Positions 1 through 11,600 of a DNA stretch of 64,000 nt are shown piece after piece. Source of the stretch: Tulasnella sp. 424 (Eukaryota; Basidiomycota; Agaricomycetes; Cantharellales; Tulasnellaceae); assembly GCA_019633425.1 (NCBI GenBank), contig WSUB01000020.1, positions 62,001 to 126,000 of the forward strand, in the 5' to 3' direction. The translations under genes and the position numbers were made by a program. Positions within the stretch are counted from its first letter, which is position 1. The number at the start of each line of letters is the position of its first letter. The notes under the pieces are model-generated. The model worked only from the letters and a program-made list of their open reading frames with translations. It had not been told where the DNA came from and searched no databases.

Positions 1-849
1 GTTTCTCTCTCGACCTTGTCCATGGGTTGCTTTTCCGTTTCAAACGTTTGTTTTCTCTTGGCTTCGGCTCCATCAGTTGGGTCACGGTCTTGTACCTCAC
101 CTGATCTTCTTGTGTTGGATACCCTGTGCGCGTCTGGTACTAGTCACACGAGCCCTTTTACTCGTCCCTTTGACTGCTGCAACCCGGTGTTCGATTGTAC
201 ATCTTCTTATCGAATACATATATGCTATTGAAAATGATCATCGCAGCAGTAGAATAGGAAAAGCATCCCCTCGTTGTTTTGTCCCAATGCTTTTCGATTG
301 CGACATTACAAGCATGATAAAATTCGAACTTATTGGACTTTTTTACTATAGTGCAATCTTAAGAGCCTGGGTTATTGTTTCTGAGTTCACTGTGGGTCGG
401 GGAGAGTCTGGTGATATGAGCTCCGCAAACGACCCTCGTGCTGCCTTAGAATGGCCGACCTCGCTCGGTGACTAGACTCTCACTCGATTTCGTGGGTTGT
501 ACTGGCGCTTAACGACTGGCGCAAGCTCATGGGCAGTGACCTTCGAAGCTCACAAGAAACCAAACCCCTTTGAGTCGCCGATGTAACAGATGTAACAGGG
601 AGAGGAGAACAGGACAGGTTGATGCCGTACATAACGTCAGTGCTAGCCTCAGAACGCGAAAAGCCGTATTTACCCATTCCGTGCGTTCAATGAACGGCAA
701 CTTCACGCTCGGCTAGGTCAAGTAAGGAACAATCATACATTGATAATGGAAAGGGGACCAAGAGCTTCGAGGGGAGGAATGTGCTGAGATGGCTAACAAG
801 AACAAGTCGATTTCAACAAAGTTCGTACCAAGAAGATGTATAATAGCCA
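1..849. other. No recognisable gene
   Basis: Several short open frames exist on both strands, but none resembles a family I know or shows a conserved motif. It may hold flanking or untranslated sequence of a gene outside the window. I see no repeat or RNA gene. Confidence 0.4.
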
Positions 850-1264
850 TCATGCTTCAGGACAGTGGGTAACGACTTCCAAGTTATTTCCCAGCGGATC
901 AAAGACGTATGCTCCGTAGTAGGTAGGGTGGTAATGCTCCCTGAGGCCAGGAGGTCCGTTGCACTTCAAGCCCTCGACCATGGCGAGCTTGTGGAATTCG
1001 TTGATCTGAGCCCTTGTGTCCGCAGTGATGGCGACGTGAGCGGGTCGGGGATCGATGGCTTCGTCCTTGGCTGCCTGTGCGAACCAGAGGAAGGGCTTGT
1101 TGGGGACACCCATTCCGACGACAGTAGACCTGTCGTCGCCGGAACATCTCCTTGACGCCGAGGGGAGTGAGGACGGCGAGGTAGGTTTTGATGACCGCAT
1201 CGAAGGTGTCGTCTGACACTTTGATCCCGACATGATCGAGGCCAATCATTGAGTTAGACTCCAT
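850..1264 (-). pseudogene. VOC-superfamily (glyoxalase/dioxygenase fold) protein with a frameshift
   Basis: The N-terminal frame (start codon at 1264, or at 1249 for the second Met) reads MIGLDHVGIKVSD, the usual first strand of a vicinal-oxygen-chelate protein, and runs to GVKEMF. The remainder continues in another frame as STVVGMGVPNKPFLWFAQ, then HVAITA, and ends near DPLGNNLEVVTH, the typical closing strand. The total matches the family's normal size of about 130-140 residues. The two frames meet at about 1135-1146 with no splice signals there, and one extra base after the Phe codon would join them. What is seen is one small frameshift in an otherwise well-kept sequence; a young pseudogene or a sequencing error are both possible. 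Such proteins act as lyases, dioxygenases or resistance proteins. No substrate can be inferred. Confidence 0.6.
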
Positions 1265-1306
1265 TCTCTGTTGGAGGATGATGTTAGTGGGGAAACAGAA
1301 CAGCAA

Positions 1307-2442
1307 GTCCTACTTGACACCGGGACGAACTGGATTATTGCAATGGAGAGCGGGACTCAAGTGAAATGACGGAAAGGTTGTGTATACCTGAAGGTGATGA
1401 TGGGGGTATGTTCAGAGATGGGATCCAGAACTCTTTATATGAATTCGGTGTCAAGGGAGCGGGAATGGGTGCAGTGCTCATGAACGGAGTTACCAGCGCC
1501 CTACGGAACCGAAATGCGGGTCACAGTTCATAGAAGAAGTAGATTTAGTAAAAAGAGGAAGACGTATTACTATGTAAGACGCGCCGAGGATATTTAAAGG
1601 GTGGTTGGCAGCTGATTAAGCACGCCAAGCCATATCTGGAAGAGGCGATGCCCCGATGACGGCGAGTTTCTCAAACCGTCGTTGTTCTCCACTCGCTTTT
1701 ATCGCAATATCAAATAACCTTGGTCCCCCCCCCCCCTGCAATTGAGTTCAGGGAAGATACGATATCGGCTCCGAGGTACATCGGTTCTCAGATATCCTCC
1801 TCTTCAATAGTACGTACGACGTCAGCTGCATATTTCTGGGAGCCTGAGGGCAGGGACATCCTCGTTGAAGGGCCTTTTCCAACCATTCTCGAAGCGTGTG
1901 ATTAGCATCAAACGAACATGAGGTACTCAGGAGATGTCGTTCATCCCGGATACTACCAAAGATAGCAATCTCATTTCTAGAGGGAATCCGACTTGGTTCA
2001 TGTCGGACGGGTTGTATGTTCATCCCATCGGACGTTCCAGTTTGTTCTGTGGTGCCCGAACATCAATCCTGCTCGCACAAGTCGGACTTATTGCCAAGGA
2101 GGGTCTACCTCCCGCGTTGAGGTTATGAGAAGACATGAGGGTGAAATCGAAGAAGTCCAACATAGAACCTGCCGGACGAAACACAAGCAATGTTGCCATG
2201 GACTTATTTCCAACAAGTCTATAACATCCCTGGCGCTTCTCCTCTTGTCTCTCCTTGTTCGTGAACCGTACAAACCGCGGTGCGAATGTGCAAAGGGAGT
2301 CTTGTCTTTCCGGCCTCCGCAAGGCGCAGCTAAAATTCCAATCCCACGACGCAATGGTCGTTCTGCTACGCCCAACAACCACTCGCACCGTCCAGCCTTG
2401 GGATATGTCGGGAGGGGGGATTATAGAAGTAGAAACCACAGG
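1307..2442. other. Intergenic, no recognisable gene; C12 tract
   Basis: Open frames overlap on both strands but show no family similarity. A run of twelve C residues lies at 1725-1736. The right part precedes the PEX5-like fragment and would be its promoter if that fragment derives from a full gene copy. Confidence 0.35.
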
Positions 2443-3079
2443 ATGTCACTTTCGGCACTCATCAACGGGGCGGATTGCGGGCCATCCGATGCGCTGCAGG
2501 GCCTTACGAAACGGCTTGACAGTGACAGTGCAGTCGCAGGATAAGCAAATCTATCTTGTATGTCACCTCACAGAGCACATAATATCCCTCTTAGGACCAA
2601 CTTCTCTCTGGGAGAGCTGGCCCATCGCGGGAGGTGAGCCTGGCAATGTTGGTTCATTCATTGACCCTAGCTGAGCAGTCTTGTGTCTCCCAGGTCTGCC
2701 GCTCACAACCAACCCAAGTCCCAGCAGCTCTCGCTCAAGAAGCCGCTCAATTCTTCAATGGCGGGTCTAGTCGAACAGCTGCACCACAACCATCTCCTTT
2801 CGACCTCAGATCCCTCGACGCCGCTTTGGCAAACGTCCCGCAAAGGCCTGTCGTGCAAAGGCCAGCGGTAAAGGTAGGGTCAGCCGCTTCTGGGCCAACG
2901 ACTTTGTCGAAAGCAACGTTCCGGCCCAAGCTATTCCCGCTAAGCTAGCTTTTTCATGGGCCGCGGACTTTGCTACGCAAGAGGCTGTCGGCCGGTCTGC
3001 AACTCCTCAAGTCCAGCCAGTCAACCATGCGACTCAAGTCCCGCGCATTGCTATGCGTATATCTGGCGCCTTGGGGTAG
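2443..3079 (+). pseudogene. Decayed N-terminal half of peroxisomal import receptor PEX5 (or Pex20-type)
   Basis: The first exon begins with INGADCGPSDALQGLTKR. This matches the start of fungal PTS1 receptors: a conserved Cys near the N-terminus (the monoubiquitination and recycling residue in the family) followed by a P-x-x-x-LQ-x-LTK box. It loses frame near 2537, where the family has QQD. After a possible intron, a second piece (about 2700-2870) reads AQEAAQFFNGGSS and ends SLDAALANVP. After a further shift near 2872-2880 the sequence gives SRFWANDF and FSWAADF, two WxxxF motifs of the Pex14-binding type, and then stops at 3077-3079. The cargo-binding TPR half is absent, because an acyl-CoA synthetase gene starts 550 bp downstream. 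Two frameshifts and the missing TPR domain argue for a pseudogene. A Pex20-like co-receptor is the alternative, but it would not explain the frameshifts. Confidence 0.65.
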
Positions 3080-3098
3080 GTCGGGAGCGCTCCCGACC
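3079..3098. repeat. Perfect 20-bp palindrome
   Basis: The arm GGTCGGGAGC is followed directly by its reverse complement, giving an uninterrupted inverted repeat with no loop. It starts on the last base of the stop codon that ends the PEX5-like remnant. It could be a protein-binding site, a cruciform or a chance event. Confidence 0.8.
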
Positions 3099-3447
3099 CA
3101 GGAATCCCCCACCAGCCAGTCCAAGCGGTCGGGTCTATACTTTACAAGTTTTTTTTTTAATATATCATACTGTGGTGGATATCGGTGGCTAATAACATTG
3201 TTACGAAACAAGGGGGATGAATTTGAAGGTTTAAGACATCAGCCCATTCTAAGAAGAAAAACCGTACCCTAATGTACAATGCATAGCCGCGAGAGCGAGA
3301 TGGGGACTGACCGGATGCCAGCGCGGTTGTAAATAAGCTGGAAGTGGCCAGAGGGCGTGTTTCAATAGCGGGAGTGGCTCTTAAGACCGCTAGCTCCGTA
3401 GGGTTTGCTGTCGGAACGATGTCTTGCGGCTTGCCACGGTGGAGCCG

Positions 3448-6400
3448 AATTCTTCGCCTCGGATTCTTTTTTTAACCCGTTGTTGCATGTTCCGGCCTGC
3501 TTTCTCTTACACGCCCCTCCTCTGCCGGTTAACCTACCGGGCACGCTTAACCATCCCCGTTGTTTCCTCCTTGGCTCCTCCGTTAACGTGGAGCAACCTG
3601 CTCGTCTCGGATAGAGGATAACCGTCAGCCATGACTACTGAATCGCACAAATGGACACCCAAGATGTCGTTGCAGCAATGTACGTGGTCGTAAAGTATCC
3701 TCCGTATATTCTCCAGCGCTCAGTCGTTTTTCACTCCTGCCACTAGGCACCGACCTGCTCTGCAAAACTCCAGGTTCACCTTACGAGATTGAATCCAAAC
3801 TCATCGACGGGCGCATCCAACGGGTCTACAAGAACCTTCCACAATCTCTCCGACACGTATGGCTCAGGATCTCTCAAACTTATGCGGACCGCGAATACAT
3901 CGTCTACGATTCCCCAACCTCGTCCTCGGGCGATCGTTTGACCTACGGGCAGCTAGCAAATAACGCCCAAATCGCGGCCTCTGTATTCCGCAAGAAGTAC
4001 AAGGTCCGGAAAGGCGACCGCGTGGGTATCGTGAGCCGGAACAACCCTGAGTGGGTGGTTGCTTGGTGGGCTTGCCAACTTTTGGGGGCTGTAGCAGTGG
4101 CTATCAATGCTTGGTTGCCTGCAAGCGGAAATCCAAGCCCGCTACAATTCTGCATTCGACACACCGAGTGCAAACTGTTGATTATTGATGCGGAACGGGC
4201 GGACAAACTACAACATTGGATTTGCGAGATGTCGGCGGGATTCGACAACAAGCTCAAAGGCGTCTTGGTGATAAGACATCATGAAGTGGATCAGCGAGAG
4301 CTGAGGAAGGATATCTGGAAGAGCATGCATAAATGGGATCAGGTTATGGGCAACTATAAAGGGTCCAATGAGGAGTGGAAAAAAGAACCTGAATGTCTTC
4401 CCGAAGACTATTGCTCCATATTTTTCACTTCCGGAACGTAGGTCTCTCTGTTCACTTATAAGGCGTCAGGCTCCGGCTAATTTCGGGGTCATGCCTGGCA
4501 GCACCGGGTTACCAAAAGGAGTTCTGAGTACCCATCGCGCCTTTATTACGAACATCCCGAACTCCACGATTAATAGAGCGCGAAATTCTCTACGCACCGG
4601 GGTGCCTTTACCCAAGACGGGTCCGCAAGAACCTCAGGGAGTCAGTTTGGTGGCGAGTCCCCTCTTTCACGCGATGGGAACCAACACCTCTCTAGTAAGC
4701 AGAGGATATTCGTCTGGAGCACCGTGCGATTCTGCTGCTGACGGATCGTGTACTATATATAGGTAATGGGGAGCACAGCTGGGGCCAAGATTGTATTGAT
4801 GCGAAAGTGGGACACAGCTGCCGCTGCGAGACTTGCTGAAAGAGAGAAGGTTACCCTCTTCATCGGGTGCACATTTTCGATGAACACGCCAAGTAAGCTC
4901 TTCTGACTCCCTTATTTTCTTATAAAGCGTCCCGTATATGGTTATGGATCTCGAAGATGGAGGCTTGCCTGAATCTTCCCGTAAGCCGATGAAGGGTGTC
5001 TCGTTCGGCGGGGCGCCTACACCGGCAGGCTTGTTGGAAGACCTCGGGAAGAAGTTTCCTGGAGCTCTTCTGTGAGTACGACGATTTCAAAACTTTTATA
5101 GCCCTGTCTCTGACATGCTGGACGTACTCCCTGTATAAAGGAGTCAAGGTTGGCGACTTGCGCCTGTCTGGGATTGAGTGACTCTTATTCACTTCGTGCT
5201 TAACCAATTCTAGGCTATGGCTTGACGGAAACAAACTCTGCTGCTGCCGGAATTTGTGGTCAGGATTTTATAGCTCGGCCGATGACTGCGTATGTCTGTT
5301 CATGATCAGTGAGGCGATCCCCGACTCCTTCCCACTTACGCGGTATTCCTCCCACTATATCCATCACAGCGGTCTCCCATGTCCAGTGAACGATCTTCTC
5401 ATTGTGGACGAAAACAACTTGACCGTTCTTCCACCAGGGAAGGTCGGAGAAGTATGGATGTACGTCTGCCTCTCGATCCCCGCTCCCCCCCTGGGGTTTC
5501 CCAAATCTTCCCCCTGATCCTGACTTGCTTCAAATACCAACACAGTCGAGGACCCAACATTTTTAAATGCTATTGGAAAGACCCAGAAGCGACCGCCAAG
5601 GCTGTTACAAAGGATGGGTGGTTTAGGTCTGGGGACTTGGGTTACCTTGATGAGGAGGGATTCCTTTATATCAAAGACCGGTGTAAGTCTTTGTTTGGGT
5701 ACCCCCGTACACGATCTTCCTAAAGCATGCATCTCTGCAGTGAAGGATGTTATTATCCGCGGCGGGGAAAACATTGTAGGTCCTGTCTCAGCAGCTGTGT
5801 TAACGGATTTCCGACTACTTCCCCCTTGAGGATTCAACAACGGTTGAGAACGCCTTTTATGCCGACGAACGCGTCCACGATTGTGCCGCAGTTGGTGTGC
5901 CTGATAGGAAGCTAGGCGAACTCGTGGCACTAGCCGTTGTGCTCAAGGACGCATTCAAAGCGAACGTAAATGAGGCGCAGCTCCTAGAAGGGGCTAAGGA
6001 ACGGTGCGCCCAACCCGTACACCATCCAATCCACTGCAGCGGCTAACGATTGAGAACCACCTACAGCTTGCCTCAGTTTTCTCTTCCCGTCATCATATTG
6101 GAACTGGAGGAAATCCCACGGAACGCAACCGGGAAGACCGACAAGCGGTCGCTCAGGAAGATTATGAAGAAAGAATGGGAGAAAAAGAAAGACAGGACTC
6201 GAGTGCCAAAGTCTAAGCTCTAAAATCTTCGGAGGACGTGGTTGTGGATCTTAAAGGGACTTTGGGTTGCGCTTTCGACATGGTTGTACAATATACGGAA
6301 ATTTCCTTCTCTTTGGATGTGGGTTTAGAATGACGACGCCTGCGGGCTAAAAGACGTGGACAAGGAGCGAGTTGACGGCTAATCTCGTGCAGAGTACTCC

Positions 6401-6460
6401 TATTATGAATGACGCGCACGAGAGCAAAAGCTTTGCTCAAACCGGAAGTATCTACAAGAG
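3448..6460 (+). repeat. Segmental duplication, copy A
   Basis: This stretch aligns by eye with 8642-11657. The similarity begins at a GAATTCTT upstream of the start codon and covers promoter, all twelve exons, introns and about 240 bp of 3' flank. Non-coding parts are clearly diverged with small indels, while the coding exons have none, so the duplication is not recent and both copies have stayed under coding constraint. Confidence 0.75.
3631..6223 (+). CDS. Peroxisomal acyl-CoA synthetase-like AMP-forming ligase, copy 1 (618 aa, SKL C-terminus)
   Basis: This is an adenylate-forming enzyme that would activate a carboxylic acid with ATP and couple it to CoA. Twelve exons: 3631-3679, 3747-4437, 4502-4694, 4763-4866, 4928-5071, 5141-5148, 5214-5289, 5370-5459, 5546-5682, 5741-5775, 5831-6003 and 6067-6223. 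They sum to 1857 nt, open throughout. Seen motifs: the P-loop TSGTTGLPKG split by intron 2, SFGGAPTPAG, GYGLTETNS, WFRSGDLGYL, KDVIIRGGENI and the catalytic-lysine region PRNATGKTDKR. The protein ends VPKSKL, a canonical PTS1 signal, so import into peroxisomes is expected. Exon 6 is only 8 nt and supplies the residues just before the conserved GYGLTE. Substrate (fatty, aromatic or other acid) cannot be read from the sequence. The paralogue at 8845 has identical exon lengths. Confidence 0.9.
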
Positions 6461-6634
6461 CGGTGTTACGTTACCTATTACTCTCGTTCGGCTTGAGTAG
6501 ACGCTAGATCGCGCACACTCGATGAATCCTCAACGTGGAAACTTTAAAGGTCATATACATATATGTAATAACATTAATACACACGTCAACGCCACATCCC
6601 GTCTCTTGCAGAACCTGGGCTAATGTTCACTATT

Positions 6635-8432
6635 TCACATCTCGGCCCAAGCCCAATCCGCTCCCGCTGTAGCATCTTCATCTCTGCATTTCATCGCCCT
6701 GTCCAAATCACTCCTCCAAACCCTCACAGTTCGATCGTCCGAACAACTCGCCAACATTCCATCACTGGCCCAATCCACCGCGCCGCTCTCTTGAACGTCT
6801 CCTTCTCCGTTCCATTTTGCGTCCAATACGGTTGTTGCCTTGTCGCAGGGCGAAGCGGAGTCGAGGGACCACAGGAACACCTGTCCTCCAGAAGACCCTG
6901 ATGCAAGCCATTGACCACACGGAGAGATGGACGTCCGGATGTAGAAAGACGACACTCGGAATCGAGGATCAGTGAGAGGTTCAACCATGGCAGATGATAA
7001 GGGTGTGGGAGGGGCAAGCGTGAGGGCGGAATAACGATGGATCCTCGAGTCGGCGGCGACGGCATATATTGTGCTTCCGGTCGGGTCGAGTGCCATGCTG
7101 CAAATCCCACGAGCGCGCTTGGGACTGGTATTGTTATTGCTTGCTGACGCCGCCAAAGTGTCAAGGAAGGAAGGTTGTCGCGTTAAACCCGGGCGGGCGA
7201 TCTCCTGCATCGTCGAGTCTACGCTCGCTTCTTCGCACTGTAAGGCGGCTCTCTTCGTTGGGCCGCGGAGGTCCCACATCTTGATAATTCCGTTTACTGA
7301 AGAGGACGTGTATATGACCTCGTCCCTTTGGAGACTGTAAATGATAGATGTGATGCTGCGAGCACCGTTACCGGTCCCCTTGGTGCGGGTTCCCTTCTTC
7401 TGCGGTTCACGGTGTGCTTGGACTATAGATTGAACGGGCTTGTATATTCCGTCCGATGAAACGCGAAGATCCCATATGTGGACGCTCCCGTCACGAGATC
7501 CCGATGCAAAAACGTCTAGTCAGAGGCAGGAAGAATTCAGTTTATTAACGCTCGAACGTCCTATCGCGACAAAGCCGACCTACTTGAGGTATAGGGATTC
7601 CACTGGACTTGTTTTACTGAGGAAATGTGTGCCCCAGACAGTGTCGCAAAAGTCTCACCCGTTTCGACGTCGATCACTGAGCAAGAAACATCACCCGAAG
7701 CTGCAAGTAATCGGCTATCGTCTTTGCTCCAGCGGACATCAAATACGGCTCCAGAATGAGGTTGAAGAGTTTTCCGCGGGGGTTCTGTTGCACGTTGAGA
7801 GGATTAGAACGGTTGTCAAACTTCGGTTTTTTTTTCCTCGAGACCTACCCGCATCCATTGCGGCTCTTCGACGTGTATCCATAATCTCCACCTTTCCCTC
7901 TTCGGTAGAGACTGCAAGCAAATATGACCCGTTTCCCCCTTTGGATCCATTACTGAATGCGCAAGAAATTGGAATGTCAAAGGTGTGTTGTGACGAGGTC
8001 GAGTGGATTCTGAAAACGTCGCTATGATGAGATGAGACTAATGACTGGAGGACGGAAGCGTGAGATGCTGGGATATTCGGGAAAAGGGTTAGGAACTTGG
8101 AAGTGCTGGACGGGTTGCCAAGACTCACGACGATGGAAGGGTAAACGGCGGGTTGACAGGGTCGCGGCGTGAAAGCGAGCAAAAGTCGACGCGTGTTGTT
8201 TTCGTGGCAGAATTTCTTGGACCTCCGCATCATCTTCTTCTTCTGAGGACAGTTCATCTTGATGTTTATCAAAAGCTTTAAGGAGCCTCTCTTGGTTTTC
8301 TTGATCCGCAATACGTTTTCGCTTTCGTGTTTGCTGAACAAGGGGTGAGGACAATGTTGGTGACGCGGGCGCGAAAACGGAGTGATCATTGGATAGCTCG
8401 TGTAAAGGAGTACGCTGCAGTGAAGAATTCAT
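6635..8432 (-). CDS. CDT2: WD40 substrate receptor Cdt2/DTL of the CRL4 ubiquitin ligase
   Basis: The start at 8432 opens a Ser/acid-rich N-terminus with RKRKR, followed by WD40 repeats. The order of motifs matches the Cdt2/Denticleless family closely: VFDVRWSKDDSRLLAASGD, then MWDLRGP, then ALDPTGSTIYAVAADSRIHRYS, then SFYIRTSISPCGQWLASGSS, and finally LASCSDDRTVRVWRSDL. In characterised fungi and animals Cdt2 docks on Cul4-Ddb1 and directs PCNA-dependent degradation of Cdt1 and other S-phase targets. The coding part ends soon after the last blade (stop at 6635), so the long unstructured tail of animal Cdt2 is absent. Several short introns interrupt it. Exon boundaries in the first third (about 7990-8200) are less certain. 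It sits between the two duplicated acyl-CoA synthetase genes and is divergent from the second. Confidence 0.85.
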
Positions 8433-8641
8433 CTTTGCCGCTTGGTCGCGTCGTTCTCCGGGGCAATATGGGGGATGTGGCCGGGGGTGAGGAGAGAAGG
8501 AAGGTGACGGAGCACGTTTCCCAAAAAAACAAACAAAACGCCGGTCACAAGCCGTCACGTCACGTAACGTCACGGTATACCGCATGCCGGTCACCCCACT
8601 ATTTTCCCGCGCCATCGGCATCTATTTTGACGGTCGCACCT

Positions 8642-11600
8642 GAATTCTTTGCTTCTTCGGAATCTTTAAACCGGCTATTGGATGTCCCGGTTAGAATGCC
8701 CCTCTCCCTTGTCTTGCATGCCCCTCCCTGCAAGGCTGTTGGTCGTTGACCAGTCGGACACGCTCGACCATCCCCGTAGCTTTCTCGTTGGCTCACTGTT
8801 GAACAGCTTGCTCGCCTCAGAAGGACAGAGAAAACTCATCAGCCATGACTACTGAAACGCACAAATGGACACCCAAGATGTCTTTGCAGCAATGTACGTG
8901 GTTGTATCCTCCGTACATTCCCCATAACTCAGTCGTTTTTCACTCCTGCCATTAGGCACCGACCTACTATGCAAAACTCCAGGTTCACCTCACGAGATTG
9001 AATCCAAACTCATCGACGGGCGCATCCAGAGGGTCTACAAGAATCTTCCTCAATCTCTCCGACACTTGTGGCTCAGAATCTCTCAAACTTATGCGGACCG
9101 CGAGTATATCGTCTACGATTCCCCAACCTCGTCCTCCGGCGATCGTATGACCTACGGGCAACTGGCACATAACGCCCAAATCGCGGCTTCTGTATTCCGC
9201 AAGACGTACAAAGTCCGGAAAGGCGACCGCGTGGGTATCGTGAGCCGGAATAACCCCGAGTGGGTAGTCGCCTGGTGGGCTTGCCAGCTTTTGGGAGCTG
9301 TAGCAGTAGCTATCAATGCTTGGTTGCCTGCAAACGGGAATCCAAGCCCGCTCGAATTCTGCATTCAACATACCCAATGCAAATTGTTGATTATCGATGC
9401 GGAACGGGCGGATAGACTGCAACATTGGATTTGCGAGATGTCGGCTGGATTCGACAACAAGCTCAACGGCGTTTTGGTTATTAGACATGACGAGGTCAAT
9501 CAGCGAGAGCTGAGGAAGGATATTTGGAAAAGCATGCATAAGTGGGACGAAGTTATGGGCAACTATAAGGGGTCCCATGAGGAGTGGAAGAAGGAACCTG
9601 AGTGTCTTCCCGAAGACCCTTGCTCCATCTTTTTCACGTCCGGAACGTAGGTTTTCTTCAATTAGTTGTAAAGCATCGGGCCCTGGCTAACCCTGAGGTT
9701 GTCGATAGGACCGGTCTACCAAAAGGAGTCCTGAATACCCATCGCGGCTTCATGACGAACATCCCAAACTCCACAGTTGGTAGAGCGCGAAACTGTCTAC
9801 GCACAGGAGCGCCTTTACCCAAGACGGGTCCGCAAGAACCTCAAGGTGTCAGTTTGGTGGCGAGTCCCCTCTTTCACGTTATGGGAACCACCACTTACTT
9901 AGTAAGCACGGTATATTCGTCTTGAGTGCCGGAATATTCTGTTCCTAACGGTACGCATGTGAACTATAGGTAGTTGGAAGCACAGCCGGAGCCAAAATTG
10001 TATTAATGCGGAAGTGGGACAAAACCGCAGCAGCAAGACTGGTTGAAAGGGAAAAGGTCACCGGGTTGTCGGGGTGCGTATTTCGATGAAAGCGCCAATA
10101 AGCTCTTCTGAACCCTTTATCTCATTGTAAAGCGTCCCATATATGATGATGGACCTGGACGATGGCAGCTTGCCTGAATCGTCTCGGAAGCCAATCGTTG
10201 GCCTCTCGTTCGGAGGGGCGCCTACGCCAGCAGGCTTGTTGGCAGATCTTGGGAAGAAGTTTCCTGATGCCGTTCTGTGAGTACGGAGATTCTGGAAAAC
10301 CTCATTGCCCTGTCTCTGACATTCTAGTTGCACTCATTTTCCTTGTATAAAGCGGTCAAGGTCGGCAGCATATCTATGTTTGAGATCGACTGATTCATAG
10401 ACACCTCGTTCTGAATCGACTATAGGCTACGGCTTGACGGAAACCAACTCCGCCGCGGTAACAATTTCCGGCCTGGATTTTAAAATTCGACCATTGACCG
10501 CGTATGTCTGCTCAGTGAAGTCATCACCGACGCTACCTACTGACGCAGTATTCCCGCCGTCTTCATCACAGCGGTCTCCCGTGTCCAGTGAATGATATCC
10601 TCATCGTAGATGAAAACAACATGACCGTCCTTCCATCAGGGAAGGTCGGAGAAATATGGATGTATGTCTGCCTTTCGATCCCGGTCCCGACCCGGCGGCC
10701 TTTCCCACCTTTTCCCTCGACTCTGACTTACTCCAAATACCAACCCAGTCGAGGACCTAACGTTTTGAAATGCTATTGGAAGGATCAAGAGGCGACCAAT
10801 AAAGCTCTGACCAAAGACGGATGGTTTAGGTCCGGGGACTTAGGGTACCTCGACGAGGAGGGATTCCTTTATATCAAAGACCGACGTAAGTCTCTGTTTT
10901 GGATGCACCCGTACGGGAGATTTCTAGAACTCACACCTCTGCAGTGAAGGATGTTATTATCAGAGGTGGGGAGAACATTGTAGGTCTTGCTTCAGTAGCT
11001 GTGCTAAGGGTTTTCAGACTAATGCCCCCCCTTTAGGACTCGACAACGGTGGAGAACGCCTTCTATGCCGACGAACGCGTTCACGATTGTGCCGCAGTTG
11101 GTGTACCTGATAGGAAGCTAGGCGAACTCGTGGCGCTAGCCCTTGTGCTCAAAGACGCATTCAAGAAGAGTGTCAATGAAGCGCAGCTCCTAGAAGGGGC
11201 TAAGGATCGGTACGCCCATCCCCTTTCATCATCTAAGCCACCATGGCGGCCAACGATTGTGAACCACCTACAGGTTGCCCCAGTTTTGTCTTCCCGTCAT
11301 CATACTCCAAATGGAGGAAATCCCACGGAATGCAGCTGGAAAGACCGATAAACGAGTACTCAGGAAGATTTTAAAGAAAGAGTGGGAGAAAAAGAAAGAT
11401 AGGGTTCGGGTGCCAAAGTCTAAGCTCTGAAATCTCCGGGGGACGTGACCATAAATCTAAACATGGGGCTTTGAGTGCGGTTTCGCATGGTTATATAGTT
11501 TACGGAAAAAAAAAATCTTTGCGGGGTATGCGTTTAGAATGACGCTTTCCAAGGGCTAAAGGATATGGCCAGGAGCGGGGTGACGGCTAGTCTAATGCAC

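Noticed and set aside
1993..2544. 183-codon plus-strand open frame
   Set aside because: Only its last 33 codons, starting at the ATG at 2443, show family similarity (PEX5-type N-terminus); the upstream part looks non-coding.
10055..10140. Apparent frameshift and lost splice donor in the second acyl-CoA synthetase (compared with a GTAAGC donor in copy 1)
   Set aside because: Both copies actually use an earlier donor (GTGCAC at 4867 and GTGCGT at 10074); with it exon lengths agree and frames stay open.
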